From an uncultured Clostridia bacterium (GTDB taxonomy: Bacteria > Bacillota > Clostridia > Christensenellales > UBA1242), in contig CAOJSF010000001.1 of assembly GCA_948442695.1 (NCBI GenBank), forward strand, positions 137,342-201,341: a stretch of DNA of 64,000 nt, written 5' to 3'. Made by a program: the position numbers and the translations under genes. Shown piece by piece: positions 26,500 through 35,686 of the stretch; position 1 is the first letter of the stretch, and every line of letters starts with the position of its first letter. The notes beneath the pieces were generated by a model that saw nothing but the letters and a program-made list of their open reading frames with translations, ran no database searches and was not told the DNA's origin.

Positions 26500-27621
26500 T
26501 TACAATTTTATTGTTTCTTCCACAGTTTCATTAATTAATCTTGTCTCGCTGTTTAATAGAGTGTCATCAGCCCATACAGTTGTTTTAATGTAATATGGTT
26601 TTTTATCCAGATTCTCTTTTAACTGAAAAGTGTAACTTTTAGTATAGAAATCAAATTCTTTATTATGTGTATAAATAAGTTCTTGCTCCTCTGAGAAAAG
26701 TTCTATTTTTGTGAATGATTTTTTGCCGATATAGTAATTGTCATATTCACTATATATTACATTTTGCAATAAACCATTTGAGTCGGTTTGAATTTCATAT
26801 TTAGGCATTTTGCTTTTATAAACATTTGCAAGTGGACCATCTGATGGAATTTTGTTTTTTTCAATATTGCACAACAATAATTTAAGGTCGCCAGCATCAA
26901 ACGAGGATGTGTCAAACACCATTTCATAATCATAACCATAGACTATTTGACCATCAACTATTTTATAATTTCGTATATTTGTCAAAGGTTTGCTTCTTTC
27001 AAGGTTTAATACAGTATTATAAACTGCGTCATAAGGTTCTTTTATTTTGATAACTGGTGTGATTGAAACAACATTTTCTCTCAATTCAAAATCTGAAAGT
27101 TTTATTATAGCATAATTATACTTTTCGTTGGGGTCAAAATTATTGTTGTTGGAGTATATACGGCGATCATTCAGCCTAATTTCATATGTTTCTACATTTG
27201 CTAATTTAGGCCATGTGAATTTTACTTGAAATTTTCCATCTATAGGACTTTGCTCTGAAGAAATACGGACTATTGCAAGTTCATGTTTGCAGGCGTCAAA
27301 AATAAGAGAATTTGAGTACCTTGATTTTATGTTTGTTGGACCTATACTTCTTACTTTTATGTCAAAATGTTGTCTTTCCCATGAAAGGTCTTTTCTTAGT
27401 TCATAAAAATTTTCATTAGTATAAAGTGTTCTATTGTTGATTTTTATTTCATATTTGGATGCATTTTTATCTTTTTCCCAACTTATGGTGCCATTGTAGT
27501 AGGTGATAAGTGGGTTTTGCAGTGGCAAGCATAAAGCACAAGGGATGACGATTGCCGAAAAAATCAATATGCAACAAACTAATAATATTATTAGGTTTCT
27601 TTTTTGTTTTAATTTATTCAT
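26500..27621 (-). CDS. membrane-anchored exported protein with Ig/FN3-like repeats
   Basis: A 373-residue protein. Residues 8-33 are one hydrophobic segment after a basic start (KLKQKRNLIILLVCCILIF), so it is a signal anchor or signal peptide. Two similar beta-rich modules follow: TISWEKDKNASKYEIKINN and FTWPKLANVETYEIRLNDR. The shared W-x(6-8)-YEI pattern is typical of fibronectin-III-like modules. I start it at 27621, where CGGAG lies upstream. It is a single minus-strand gene. The function is unknown; the modules suggest a surface role. Confidence 0.65.
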   Translation of the reverse strand: MNKLKQKRNLIILLVCCILIFSAIVIPCALCLPLQNPLITYYNGTISWEKDKNASKYEIKINNRTLYTNENFYELRKDLSWERQHFDIKVRSIGPTNIKSRYSNSLIFDACKHELAIVRISSEQSPIDGKFQVKFTWPKLANVETYEIRLNDRRIYSNNNNFDPNEKYNYAIIKLSDFELRENVVSITPVIKIKEPYDAVYNTVLNLERSKPLTNIRNYKIVDGQIVYGYDYEMVFDTSSFDAGDLKLLLCNIEKNKIPSDGPLANVYKSKMPKYEIQTDSNGLLQNVIYSEYDNYYIGKKSFTKIELFSEEQELIYTHNKEFDFYTKSYTFQLKENLDKKPYYIKTTVWADDTLLNSETRLINETVEETIKL

Positions 27622-27750
27622 TATTACTCCGTAGGTAGATTTTAACATATACTAACAAATATTGCAATAGTAATAAGTTGAATTTTGTAAAATAAGAAAA
27701 ATATTATTTGTTTATTTTATTTTTGAAATATCATCTATTAATAATTTAAT

Positions 27751-28383
27751 CTAAGGTCTATATTTTGTGTTGAATCCGCTGTTCTCTTTTGGTCTAAGAT
27801 TGTTAGGGAATATAATGTCGGTTTTGATATCAAGCACGATTTTTTGAATTTTATTTAAAATAAAATATGGATTTTCAATGTCATTCAATACTGCGCTTTG
27901 TTCAAGTGCTTGAATATAAATGTCTCCAACTTTACAAAGTTTATCAATAAGACCAACTCTTAAATTTACACCTTTGATGTCTGAATAGTAAATATTTTTA
28001 AAATCAATACCAACAATTCCGCTTCTTATTATGATTCGCTTTTCAGTGAAAACATATTCAATGTTTTTATGGCTTGCGTTTGCGCTAATAATTTTTGATA
28101 ACCATATCCAAACGGGCATAAGGTGAAATGCGAAAAAAGGCACAAGAATTGCCCAAATAAAAGATGGTGCTTTTGTTATAATTATCATTGTAATAAAAAA
28201 TCCATCAAATATCAGCCAAATTAATGCTATAGGCAACATTGAAATAAATGAGTTGAGAATGAATGCTGATTTTTTTGGCTTCATTCTTAAAAGCACACTT
28301 TCATCACTATCCAACAAATCTTCAATTTGATTTTGATTCATGTTGTCATCCATTTTAAAATAATTTTCATTAATTTTCCCCAT
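27751..28383 (-). CDS. membrane protein with bacterial PH domain
   Basis: A 210-residue protein. A soluble N-terminus is followed by two membrane helices (FISMLPIALIWLIFDGFF and FIWAILVPFFAFHLMPVWIW), then a PH-like domain (YVFTEKRIIIRSGIVGIDFK, then IYYSDIKGVNLRVGLID) as in YdbS/YdbT proteins. Those are membrane proteins of unclear role, linked with envelope stress and bacteriocin resistance. AGGAGG lies just upstream of 28383. Confidence 0.75.
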   Translation of the reverse strand: MGKINENYFKMDDNMNQNQIEDLLDSDESVLLRMKPKKSAFILNSFISMLPIALIWLIFDGFFITMIIITKAPSFIWAILVPFFAFHLMPVWIWLSKIISANASHKNIEYVFTEKRIIIRSGIVGIDFKNIYYSDIKGVNLRVGLIDKLCKVGDIYIQALEQSAVLNDIENPYFILNKIQKIVLDIKTDIIFPNNLRPKENSGFNTKYRP

Positions 28384-28467
28384 GATTCCTCCTGAAAATA
28401 ATTTAGTAAAATTTTATAATTTATATGTTAAATATTTTAAATTTCAAATTGTTAATTTGGATTGATT

Positions 28468-28653
28468 AAAAGAAAACACTCGCTTCGTTCGTGTTGTTCT
28501 TGCGTCCCTAAAGAAAACACTCGCTTCGCTCCTGTTATTTTTGCGTATCTAAACAATATTGTTTAAAAACAAATTATATATGATTTCCTTTGTGTCAACT
28601 GACAACAAAGTCTCTTTTTTGATTTTTTAAGTTTGATTTTGCGAAAATTAAAA
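28468..28653. repeat. dispersed repeats: inverted GAGCGAAGCG units and AATCAAA repeat copy C
   Basis: Positions 28470-28545 hold two inverted units of the repeat seen at 6836-7095 (ACACTCGCTTCG, then TTGCGTCCCTAAAGAAAACA). Positions 28587-28653 hold an inverted copy of the repeat at 97-150 (TGTGTCAACTGACAACAAAG). Both families thus meet in one intergenic gap, next to a broken HD gene. No promoter or gene is visible here. Confidence 0.6.
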
Positions 28654-29084
28654 TCACATAAAGCCTTTAGTTTTTAATTCGTATGCTATAATATAAGAAT
28701 CTAATTGATTTATAGGTGTATTATGCCTAACTGAAATATCTTCAAGTCTTTCATCTAATGATACAATATTCCCAGAACTATCAACTCGCATATCAGCCCA
28801 GTTTAACAAATCCAGAACTTTACTTTGATATTTATAATTTGCAACTCCGTGATAGTATACTTCTTTCCAATATTTAAATCCCTGTTTCTTAAGTATATTC
28901 CCGCCAACAATGTTGTGAGTTTTATAATTTTTTTCTTCTAAAAATTCATAGCCAATATCGTGTAGCAATCCGAGGGTAAACAAATCGTGGATGTCTTCTT
29001 GAGACATATTTGATTCTATTGCATATTCTTTTAAAAAAAATTGCAACTGCCCACATATGTTTTTTTTCTATTCTCTGAAATCAT
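28654..29084 (-). pseudogene. HD-domain phosphohydrolase, two homopolymer frameshifts
   Basis: The main frame (from TTG 29046) holds the HD motif LGLLHDIGYEF and KTHNIVGGNIL, then YHGVANY and WADMRVDSSG, all typical of small HD hydrolases. Upstream, ATG 29084 with GGAAG before it reads MISENRKK. A second frame then reads HMWAVAIF, the expected first helix. Removing one A from a run of eight and one T from a run of eight would join all three as one 142-residue protein. Substrate is unknown; HD enzymes cleave phosphate esters in nucleotides. It lies between repeats and tRNA-Trp. Confidence 0.7.
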
Positions 29085-29245
29085 TTTTTCTTCCTTTTGC
29101 TACTTAAAAAGACGTAATTATCTCAGTATTCTCAAAAATTTAGCCTTATCTTTTCTGGCAATCCTATATCCAGTGTCAAAACAATCAGTCCACCTGCATA
29201 CGATATGGTTTACCTTATTAAAAAAGACTTTTTAGTGCATTAGTT

Positions 29246-29319
29246 TGGCAGGGGTGGAAGGAATCGAACCCTCCTCTGGAGTTTTGGAGACTCTCATTCT
29301 ACCGATGAACTACACCCCT
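29246..29319 (-). tRNA. tRNA-Trp (CCA)
   Basis: The minus strand folds as a tRNA: acceptor AGGGGTG/CACCCCT, D arm GTTC-ATCGGTA-GAAT, anticodon loop CTCCAAA with anticodon CCA, and T arm GAGGG-TTCGATT-CCTTC. CCA is encoded. One A-C mismatch sits at the top of the anticodon stem. Confidence 0.95.
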
Positions 29320-29465
29320 ATATTATATATAATTTTTAATCCTTAAAAATACTTTTATATTTTAGCATAGTTTTTTAAGTAAGTCAAATATTTTTTTATA
29401 ATAATTATAAGAAATTTATATTGATTTTTTGTTGAGTTTTTTAAGTATTTGTGTTATAGTTTTTC

Positions 29466-29488
29466 TTGACAATTCAAATTCTTGTCAA
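29466..29488 (+). promoter_or_regulatory. inverted repeat upstream of the metallo-beta-lactamase-fold gene
   Basis: TTGACAA (29466-29472), nine bases, then TTGTCAA (29482-29488): perfect 7-bp arms. The left arm doubles as a -35 box. This looks like an operator for the gene at 29535. Confidence 0.4.
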
Positions 29489-29534
29489 TTATTGAAATGT
29501 AAAATAAATCATTAAAATTAAAAGGAGTATATTT

Positions 29535-30149
29535 ATGAATATTCAAAGACTTGTTTCAAATATGCTTGAATCTAATGTTTATATTATTGAAAAAGATAAT
29601 AAGGTGATTATAATTGATTGTGGATGCGAACTTGAAATGGTGGTAAATGCTGTTGGAAGTCGTAAGGTTGTGGGGATTTTTCTTACTCATGGTCATTATG
29701 ACCATAGCAAATACTGCAATCAATATGCTGAAAAGTTTAATGTCCCTATCTATGCAAATAAGAAAATTTGTGAAACTTTAAAGGACTCTGAGGCGATATA
29801 TAGTGAAGATGGAAGCATAATCAATGACTTAAAAAGATTCAAGTTTATAGAAAATGATTGCACATTAAACATTGATTGCTTCAAAATTGAATGTTTTTCT
29901 TGTGGTGGACATTGCAGTTGTTGCGAATGTTATTTAATAGATGGAAATCTTTTTGCTGGAGATGTTTTGTTTGAAAGAAGCGTTGGAAGAACTGATTTAA
30001 AAGGCTCTGATAAGTCAGAAATGTATGACACTCTTTGTAAACTTGAAAATGTCAATTTTGAAAGAGTTTTCAGCGGGCATGGTGAGGGGACATCAAGAGA
30101 AGAACAGCAGAAAAATATAAAAGTTTATAAAAGGTTTTTGACAAGATAA
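29535..30149 (+). CDS. metallo-beta-lactamase-fold hydrolase
   Basis: A 204-residue protein of the glyoxalase II-like MBL group. The metal-binding motif is FLTHGHYDHSKY (HxHxDH), the third His lies in CGGHCSCCECYLI, the bridging Asp in FAGDVLFERSVGRTDL, and the last His in VFSGHGEGTSREEQ. The usual TPGHTPGS segment is replaced by Cys-rich GGHCSCCE, which is odd. Substrates in this group are thioesters or other hydrolysable esters; it cannot be decided here. AAAGGAG precedes the start, and an inverted repeat overlaps the promoter. Confidence 0.85.
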   Translation: MNIQRLVSNMLESNVYIIEKDNKVIIIDCGCELEMVVNAVGSRKVVGIFLTHGHYDHSKYCNQYAEKFNVPIYANKKICETLKDSEAIYSEDGSIINDLKRFKFIENDCTLNIDCFKIECFSCGGHCSCCECYLIDGNLFAGDVLFERSVGRTDLKGSDKSEMYDTLCKLENVNFERVFSGHGEGTSREEQQKNIKVYKRFLTR

Positions 30150-30331
30150 ATTTAATAATTTAAATAAAATGACATAAAATTTTGATAAAAACATTAAAAT
30201 TTTGACAATTTTATGACTTTTTATGTTAAAATTCAAATATTATTGAATAATTGTTTTAAGCATATTATATTTTTCATGGAAAAAATACAAAGTTGTTTGA
30301 TTTAATTATAAAATATTTCAATTTTTGATTT

Positions 30332-30364
30332 AAAAAAAAAGTGATTATATAAATCACTTTTTTT
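30332..30364. terminator. bidirectional terminator
   Basis: AAAAAGTGATT pairs with AATCACTTTTT around ATATA, with A- and T-runs on either side. It sits between the converging MBL and dnaI genes. Confidence 0.75.
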
Positions 30365-30409
30365 GTGTATGCTGGAAGGAGGGGATTGTTTAAAAATCAT
30401 ATAAAATTT

Positions 30410-31312
30410 TTATTTATTTTTAAGTCTCAAATCTTCACCTTCAATGTAAATACAAATTGAATTGTCTTTATCAGCAATTCTGCTTGAGATTCTTTCATCA
30501 TAATAAGATAATATTTCATCCATTTTTAAGTTTGTTGTTATGATTGTAGGGCGTCTATTTATCTTTCTTTCGTTTAAAATTTGATAGAGGTAATTTATTG
30601 TGACATCTTTATTTCTTAGTTCTGTGCCTAGGTCATCAATGAAAAGTATTTCAGCGTCAATATATTTTGTAATGAGGTTTTGCTTTTCAATTGCATCACG
30701 ACAGGCATAACTTTTTACAAAGTCCTGGTGCATTGCAAATGATGTGGTAAGAAGGACAAGTTTGTGTCTTTTTATAAGTTCATTTGCCATACATCTTATA
30801 AGGTGAGTTTTGCCGACACCTGTTTGACCTGCTATGCAAATCAAAGTTTTTTCAAATTTTGAATTGCACCATTTTTGCATTTTTTCATAAAGTTTTTTCA
30901 TAATGCTTTCATCTGAAAACAAATTTAAATTTGCATCTTTAAAGTCTTCAAGTTCTATAAATCCGCTTTCTTGCACTAATAGTTTATTGATTTCATCAAT
31001 AAGACAATGGCAATATTTACCATCTGATGTGAGTCCTAAATCTTTACAAGTGGCACATGAATATTGAGGCTCTATTGATCCGATGTCCAGCGAACGAAGT
31101 CTTTTGTTTAGCGCTGTTTTTAATTTTTCTACTTCATCATCAAATTTGTTTACTTTGGCATTTTCAATCATTTTATTGACATATTCTTGATATAAAGATT
31201 TGAATTTGTCATCATTATAGGCAAGAGTTTTGTTTGAAAGTGCCTGGTTTTCTGCCTTATAACGCCTGTTTTTAATTATTTTTTTAGCCTTTTCTATTAT
31301 AGTGCTTTTCAT
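30410..31312 (-). CDS. dnaI: DnaC/DnaI-type helicase loader
   Basis: A 300-residue AAA+ protein. Four Cys or His residues in CATCKDLGLTSDGKYCHC suggest a zinc site near residue 85. Walker A is GQTGVGKTHL, Walker B LFIDDLG, sensor 1 IITTN and the sensor 2 Arg lies in ISSRIAD. It loads the replicative helicase during initiation. It is co-transcribed with the DnaD-like gene 11 bases upstream, the usual Firmicutes arrangement. The symbol follows the Bacillus name. Confidence 0.85.
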   Translation of the reverse strand: MKSTIIEKAKKIIKNRRYKAENQALSNKTLAYNDDKFKSLYQEYVNKMIENAKVNKFDDEVEKLKTALNKRLRSLDIGSIEPQYSCATCKDLGLTSDGKYCHCLIDEINKLLVQESGFIELEDFKDANLNLFSDESIMKKLYEKMQKWCNSKFEKTLICIAGQTGVGKTHLIRCMANELIKRHKLVLLTTSFAMHQDFVKSYACRDAIEKQNLITKYIDAEILFIDDLGTELRNKDVTINYLYQILNERKINRRPTIITTNLKMDEILSYYDERISSRIADKDNSICIYIEGEDLRLKNK

Positions 31313-31323
31313 TTTTACTCCCT

Positions 31324-32775
31324 TTATATCTCAATTTCATCTATTGATTGAAATAATGCGTTTAATTGTTCGCTTGAATAACTTCTGCCAGTAAAATTTT
31401 TCTTAGGTGTAACAGAGGTGTTTGTCGTAGTAAGAGGGGTGGTGGATTTTGCTTCAGTGAGCGATTTGATTCCTTTTTCATGCCAGTCGGCAAGGATTCT
31501 GCTTAAATATTTCAGTGGGCTATCTTTTCCTTTTGCAAGGGATGTTGCATATACAATCAATTCATCACTTAATTTCCAGTTGTCCTTCCAAATTTTATAG
31601 TTTTCACGATCTATATAATTTACAACTCGTTTTAATCCTAGTTCATCCAAAATGTCTTGCAGTTTTTCGTCAACTGCTAAAATTTCGCCCATATATTCAT
31701 TGAAAGCATCAATATTTAAAAGTCCCAGTTTATAAAATTTCAAGATAGATTTATCCATGCCTTCAAGTGTGCGAACAGAACTTTTGAAGCAATATTTTGC
31801 AATTTCAAGAAGCAGGGTTTTATCAAAACCTAAATTTATCCATTTTAGTATATAATTTTCAACAACGACTTCGAGGTTTTCATAGAAAAGCCCCAGTTCT
31901 TTATTGATTTCTTTAGCAAGGTCATAAAGGTCTTGTTTTTCTTTTTCAAAGGAATCAATTTCTTGAGTTGAAAATAATTTCATTTCATAGTATTTTCTGA
32001 TTAAATTTTCTGCCTTTTCAACTGAAAATCTATTTTTCTTTTTAAAACTTTTACAAATATGTAAAATCACTTCAAGAGAAAATCCATAATCGCTTAGCCA
32101 TTTGTTGACAATGGCACGTTCTTCTACATAAGGCGAGCGTTTTATTCCGACCGCATTAAAAATTTCGGTGAGTTCTGGAGACTTTTCTTCAAATTTATTT
32201 AGTCTTTCTTCAACTTGCAATGTGCTGGTTATTCCCTCATTTGCCCAGTTTTTGGCAACGGTGAGAATATAATTATAGCCAACTGCTGATTGCTTTGTTT
32301 CAACACAATATTTCATTATCATCAAAAGTGCTTCTTGTTCAACGTGAAATCTTTCTAAAAAATCATAATATTCTTGATATTCATGTTTTGAAATTGCACG
32401 CTTACCTTGAAAAATTTCTTGCGCCTGCTGATTAAATGTTTCATATTTATCAGGTTTGTAAAGTTTGTTTGCAGATAGAACATTTTTTAGAGGAATGTAA
32501 GTCACTTCAAGAGGATTGATTCTTAAAAGTTTCACAAGACCTTGCTCTTCCCAGTATTCAAATGCAGAAATAATTTCCTCTTCGCTGAGGTTGAGGGTGT
32601 GAGAAAAATTTGCAATGCTGTTGTCAAAAGCGTTGCTTGAACAAAGATATAGTCCATAAATATAAACAACCACTTGATCAGGTTGGGCGAATGGAAGATA
32701 ATCATTTATAAAAATGTTGTCAAGTTCGGTTTTTGAACTGGCGATATATTCTGTTGAGTATTTACAAAATGGCAT
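31324..32775 (-). CDS. dnaD: DnaD-like replication initiation protein
   Basis: A 483-residue protein, longer than Bacillus DnaD (about 230). The N-terminal part (VYIYGLYLCSSNAFDNS, then EIISAFEYWEEQGLVKLLRI) is a winged helix. Two DnaD/DnaB2 helical repeats follow: EERAIVNKWLSDYGFSLEVI and ENYKIWKDNWKLSDELIVYA, and the middle is a further repeat. It may combine the DnaD and DnaB roles in loading DnaC helicase with the DnaI partner next to it. AGGAG precedes the start at 32775. Confidence 0.75.
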   Translation of the reverse strand: MPFCKYSTEYIASSKTELDNIFINDYLPFAQPDQVVVYIYGLYLCSSNAFDNSIANFSHTLNLSEEEIISAFEYWEEQGLVKLLRINPLEVTYIPLKNVLSANKLYKPDKYETFNQQAQEIFQGKRAISKHEYQEYYDFLERFHVEQEALLMIMKYCVETKQSAVGYNYILTVAKNWANEGITSTLQVEERLNKFEEKSPELTEIFNAVGIKRSPYVEERAIVNKWLSDYGFSLEVILHICKSFKKKNRFSVEKAENLIRKYYEMKLFSTQEIDSFEKEKQDLYDLAKEINKELGLFYENLEVVVENYILKWINLGFDKTLLLEIAKYCFKSSVRTLEGMDKSILKFYKLGLLNIDAFNEYMGEILAVDEKLQDILDELGLKRVVNYIDRENYKIWKDNWKLSDELIVYATSLAKGKDSPLKYLSRILADWHEKGIKSLTEAKSTTPLTTTNTSVTPKKNFTGRSYSSEQLNALFQSIDEIEI

Positions 32776-33040
32776 TTTTTTCTCCTAGATAGTTTTTTTA
32801 TGCAAAATTTATTTTATCACATCTTAGATTTTTTTTCAATCAAAATTTTGTTTTATTTTTAATATTTAATTTTATAACTAAAAGAGAATTATGTTTGGTG
32901 CAATTTGCATTTAAAAAATTTGATAAAGATATAATTTTTTAAATTGCTATTATTTTTGTAATTTTGTTTTATTTTTTCAAATAAATTTGCTAAGGTAAAG
33001 TTTTTGGAATTAAAATCAAAGTGGACTCGTATAGTATAAC

Positions 33041-34558
33041 ATGAAAAAATCATTAAATAAAAAATATATAAAATATGTTGTTTTTGCATTTATTGTTGCA
33101 ATATTGTTTGTTTCAGTTTTGTTTTTTTGCTTAAAAGGAAAGGATAGCGATAAAACAATCTTAAGCATTTATAATATGAAACTTGTATATGATGAAAACA
33201 ATCATATTTTAAGTGGACAAGAAGAAATAAATTATGCAAACAATAGTGAAAATTGTTTTGAAAAGTTGTATTTTCATCTTTATCCAAACGCCTTTAGAGA
33301 GGGGGCAGTAGCAAAAGTTGTTGCTCAACAAAACTATGAAAATGCTTTTCCAAACGGAGAAAGTTTTGGGTTTATTGAGATAAAATCTGTTTGTGATTCT
33401 TTAGGCGAGTCGTTTAAATTTTGCATAGAGGGAAAGGATGAGAATATACTTGCAGTAGACCTTAAAGAGAAACTTTTTCCTGATGAAAATGTTGTCATCA
33501 AAATTGATTTTGAAGTCAAATTAGCAAATATAAATCATAGGCTAGGTTATGGCGAAAATACTATAAATCTAGGCAACTTTTATCCTATAATGTGTGTTTA
33601 TGAAGATGGAAAAGGTTTTAGTAAAGATTTGTATCATTCAAATGGAGACCCTTTTTATAGTGATTGTGCCAAATATGATGTCGAAATTTCTTTTAATTCA
33701 AAGTTTGATATCGCAAGCACCGGAGACCTTGTTTCTTCAGAAAAAGATGGAAATGTCACAAAAAATATTTATAGTGCACTCAATGTTCGAGATTTTTGTG
33801 TGGTATTAAGTGAAAAGTTTGAAAAGGTGACTAAAAAAGTTGGAAAAATAAATGTAAATTATTTTGGCTTTAAAAGTGACGAAAATCTTGAGAAATGTCT
33901 TGCCGTTTCTTGTGACGCTGTTGAGACTTTTAATGATTTCTTTGGCGATTATCCATATAAAGAATTGTCTATAGTCAAGTCAAATTTTGTGCATGGCGGT
34001 ATGGAGTTTCCTGGAGTTGTGCTGATTAGTGACAAGATAGAGGATCCGAGAGATTTAAACTATGTGATTGTGCATGAAATTGCTCATCAGTGGTGGTATG
34101 GTTTAGTTGGAAATGATGAATACAATCATGCATGGATTGATGAGGGGTTGACAGAATATAGCACATTGTTATTTTTTGAAAAGCACACTAAGTATGGTGA
34201 AAATTTTAAGGAAATGATAAATAATTCGCTTAAAAACTATATTTTATTTGAAGAGGTTTATAAAAAAGTGACAGGTAAGGTTGACGGAACTATGGATAGA
34301 CCGCTTGATAAATTTGAAACCGAGCCTGAATATAGTCAATGTGTTTATACTAGGGGAGCATTGATGTTTAACTCATTTAGAGAACTTATCGGCAAGAATA
34401 AATTTTTAAAAGCGATGAAAACGATGCAAAAGGAATATAGATATAAAAATATTTCTCCAGCACAACTTATTGAAGTCTTTGAAAAATATGGTGGCAGGGA
34501 AACTGAAAGTTTTTTCAATAACTGGCTTTTTGATAAAGTCATTTTCACAAAGGGATAA
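33041..34558 (+). CDS. M1 family metallopeptidase, membrane-anchored
   Basis: A 505-residue protein. An N-terminal membrane helix (YIKYVVFAFIVAILFVSVLFF) is followed by a beta-rich domain and a gluzincin domain. GGMEFPGVVLIS is a variant of the GxMEN substrate motif, HEIAHQWWYG is the zinc site near residue 345, and the distal Glu is in WIDEGLTEYS. Such enzymes cleave N-terminal residues from peptides, here outside the membrane. TATAGT at 33030-33035 ends six bases before ATG 33041 and there is no ribosome site, so it may be leaderless. Nothing is seen at 32776-33000. Confidence 0.85.
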   Translation: MKKSLNKKYIKYVVFAFIVAILFVSVLFFCLKGKDSDKTILSIYNMKLVYDENNHILSGQEEINYANNSENCFEKLYFHLYPNAFREGAVAKVVAQQNYENAFPNGESFGFIEIKSVCDSLGESFKFCIEGKDENILAVDLKEKLFPDENVVIKIDFEVKLANINHRLGYGENTINLGNFYPIMCVYEDGKGFSKDLYHSNGDPFYSDCAKYDVEISFNSKFDIASTGDLVSSEKDGNVTKNIYSALNVRDFCVVLSEKFEKVTKKVGKINVNYFGFKSDENLEKCLAVSCDAVETFNDFFGDYPYKELSIVKSNFVHGGMEFPGVVLISDKIEDPRDLNYVIVHEIAHQWWYGLVGNDEYNHAWIDEGLTEYSTLLFFEKHTKYGENFKEMINNSLKNYILFEEVYKKVTGKVDGTMDRPLDKFETEPEYSQCVYTRGALMFNSFRELIGKNKFLKAMKTMQKEYRYKNISPAQLIEVFEKYGGRETESFFNNWLFDKVIFTKG

Positions 34559-34594
34559 AATATTTCAACTTTTAAAAATTGTTTAATTTAAGGT

Positions 34595-34624
34595 AAATCA
34601 CATCTAAAAATGGTGTGATTTTTG
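34595..34624 (+). terminator. Rho-independent terminator
   Basis: AAATCACA (34595-34602) pairs with TGTGATTT (34614-34621), followed by a T-rich stretch. It ends the M1 peptidase gene. The rest of 34559-34884 is AT-rich and includes TTGACA near 34830 with TATAAT near 34853, the likely tRNA-Lys promoter. Confidence 0.7.
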
Positions 34625-34884
34625 TTTTTTGGATAAAATAATTTTTAAGGTTTTTTATTTCTAATTTTATAATAAAAATTTCTTATTATTTTATGGTAAA
34701 ATATTAAAGGCAAAAAATTGTATTTTTTCAAATTTGGATGTCTGTAGTAGAATTATATAATCTTTAATAAAATTTTTATGTAAAGTCAAGAAAATTTATC
34801 GAATTTTTAAAATAAAAATTAAAAATTAGTTGACAAATTTTTCTTTATAATCTATAATAAATAAGTATTTTGAATTCAAAATAT

Positions 34885-34960
34885 GGACTGCTAGCTCAGT
34901 TGGTAGAGCATTCGACTCTTAATCGAAGGGTCCGGGGTTCGAGCCCCCGGCAGTCCACCA
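34885..34960 (+). tRNA. tRNA-Lys (CTT)
   Basis: The acceptor GGACTGC pairs with GCAGTCC, discriminator A, CCA encoded. The D arm is GCTC-AGTTGGTA-GAGC. The anticodon stem TTCGA/TCGAA encloses CTCTTAA, with anticodon CTT at 34918-34920. The T arm is CCGGG-GTTCGAGC-CCCGG-like. It is followed by a hairpin terminator (TCGGGATATCCCGA) that is also the first element of the downstream tandem array. Confidence 0.95.
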
Positions 34961-35572
34961 AAGTCGGGATATCCCGATTTTTTTTGTTGCCAGGGGGCTT
35001 GCAACCTTAAAAGGTTGCGATTGCGTTGCAATTCGAACCCCGGCCAGTCCGGGTCGAAATTCCTTGATAAAAGAGAGTGGACGGGAATTTGGCCATTCGG
35101 CTTTCTCCGAAGCAAGCCTCATAACGAGCCCCGGCAGTCCACCAAATTTTTGTAGTCAAAATATTAAATATATCTAAAAGGCGACTAAGTCGCTCCACCA
35201 AAGTCGGGATATCCCGATTTTTTTTGTTGCCAGGGGGCTTGCAACCTTAAAAGGTTGCGATTGCGTTGCAATTCGAACCCCGGCCAGTCCGGGTCGAAAT
35301 TCCTTGATAAAAGAGAGTGGACGGGAATTTGGCCATTCGGCTTTCTCCGAAGCAAGCCTCATAACGAGCCCCGGCAGTCCACCAAATTTTTGTAGTCAAA
35401 ATATTAAATATATCTAAAAGGCGACTAAGTCGCTCCACCAAAGTCGGGATATCCCGATTTTTTTTGTTGCCAGGGGGCTTGCAACCTTAAAAGGTTGCGA
35501 TTGCGTTGCAATTCGAACCCCGGCCAGTCCGGGTCGAAATTCCTTGATAAAAGAGAGTGGACGGGAATTTGG
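34961..35572. repeat. 240-bp tandem repeat array with tRNA 3'-end segments
   Basis: Units start at 34961, 35201 and 35441, exactly 240 bases apart. Two are full and the third is cut at 35572; the overlapping parts look identical. Each unit has AGTCGGGATATCCCGA plus T8 (terminator), the stem GCAACCTT/AAGGTTGC, a T-arm-like ATTCGAACCCCGGCCAGTCC, and CGAGCCCCGGCAGTCCACCA, which is the last 20-odd bases of tRNA-Lys with one C less (35125-35144, 35365-35384). The end of each unit, CTCCACCAAAGTCGGG, repeats the tRNA-to-terminator junction. Open frames on the minus strand are only translations of these repeats. Confidence 0.9.
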
Positions 35573-35631
35573 TCGCTGGGCTCTCTTTTAAATAAATCAT
35601 AGACATAATTGCTGAAATTTTTATTAAAAAT

Positions 35632-35667
35632 AAAAAAATCTCCAGAAAGACTGGAGTTTTTGTTTTT
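35632..35667. terminator. terminator between the tail array and the paralogue genes
   Basis: CTCCAG pairs with CTGGAG around AAAGA, flanked by A7 and TTTTT. It can serve both strands. Confidence 0.7.
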
Positions 35668-35686
35668 AATATTTTAATGGGTGGCT

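Noticed and set aside
34891..35441. Minus-strand open frames of 62-74 residues, present in several near-identical copies
   Set aside because: They are translations of the tRNA-tail repeats, with no ribosome sites, and run through the tRNA-derived and terminator parts.
34961..35572. Possible CRISPR array
   Set aside because: The units are 240 bases with no variable spacers; the 124-base units at 43007 likewise. No cas gene is present.
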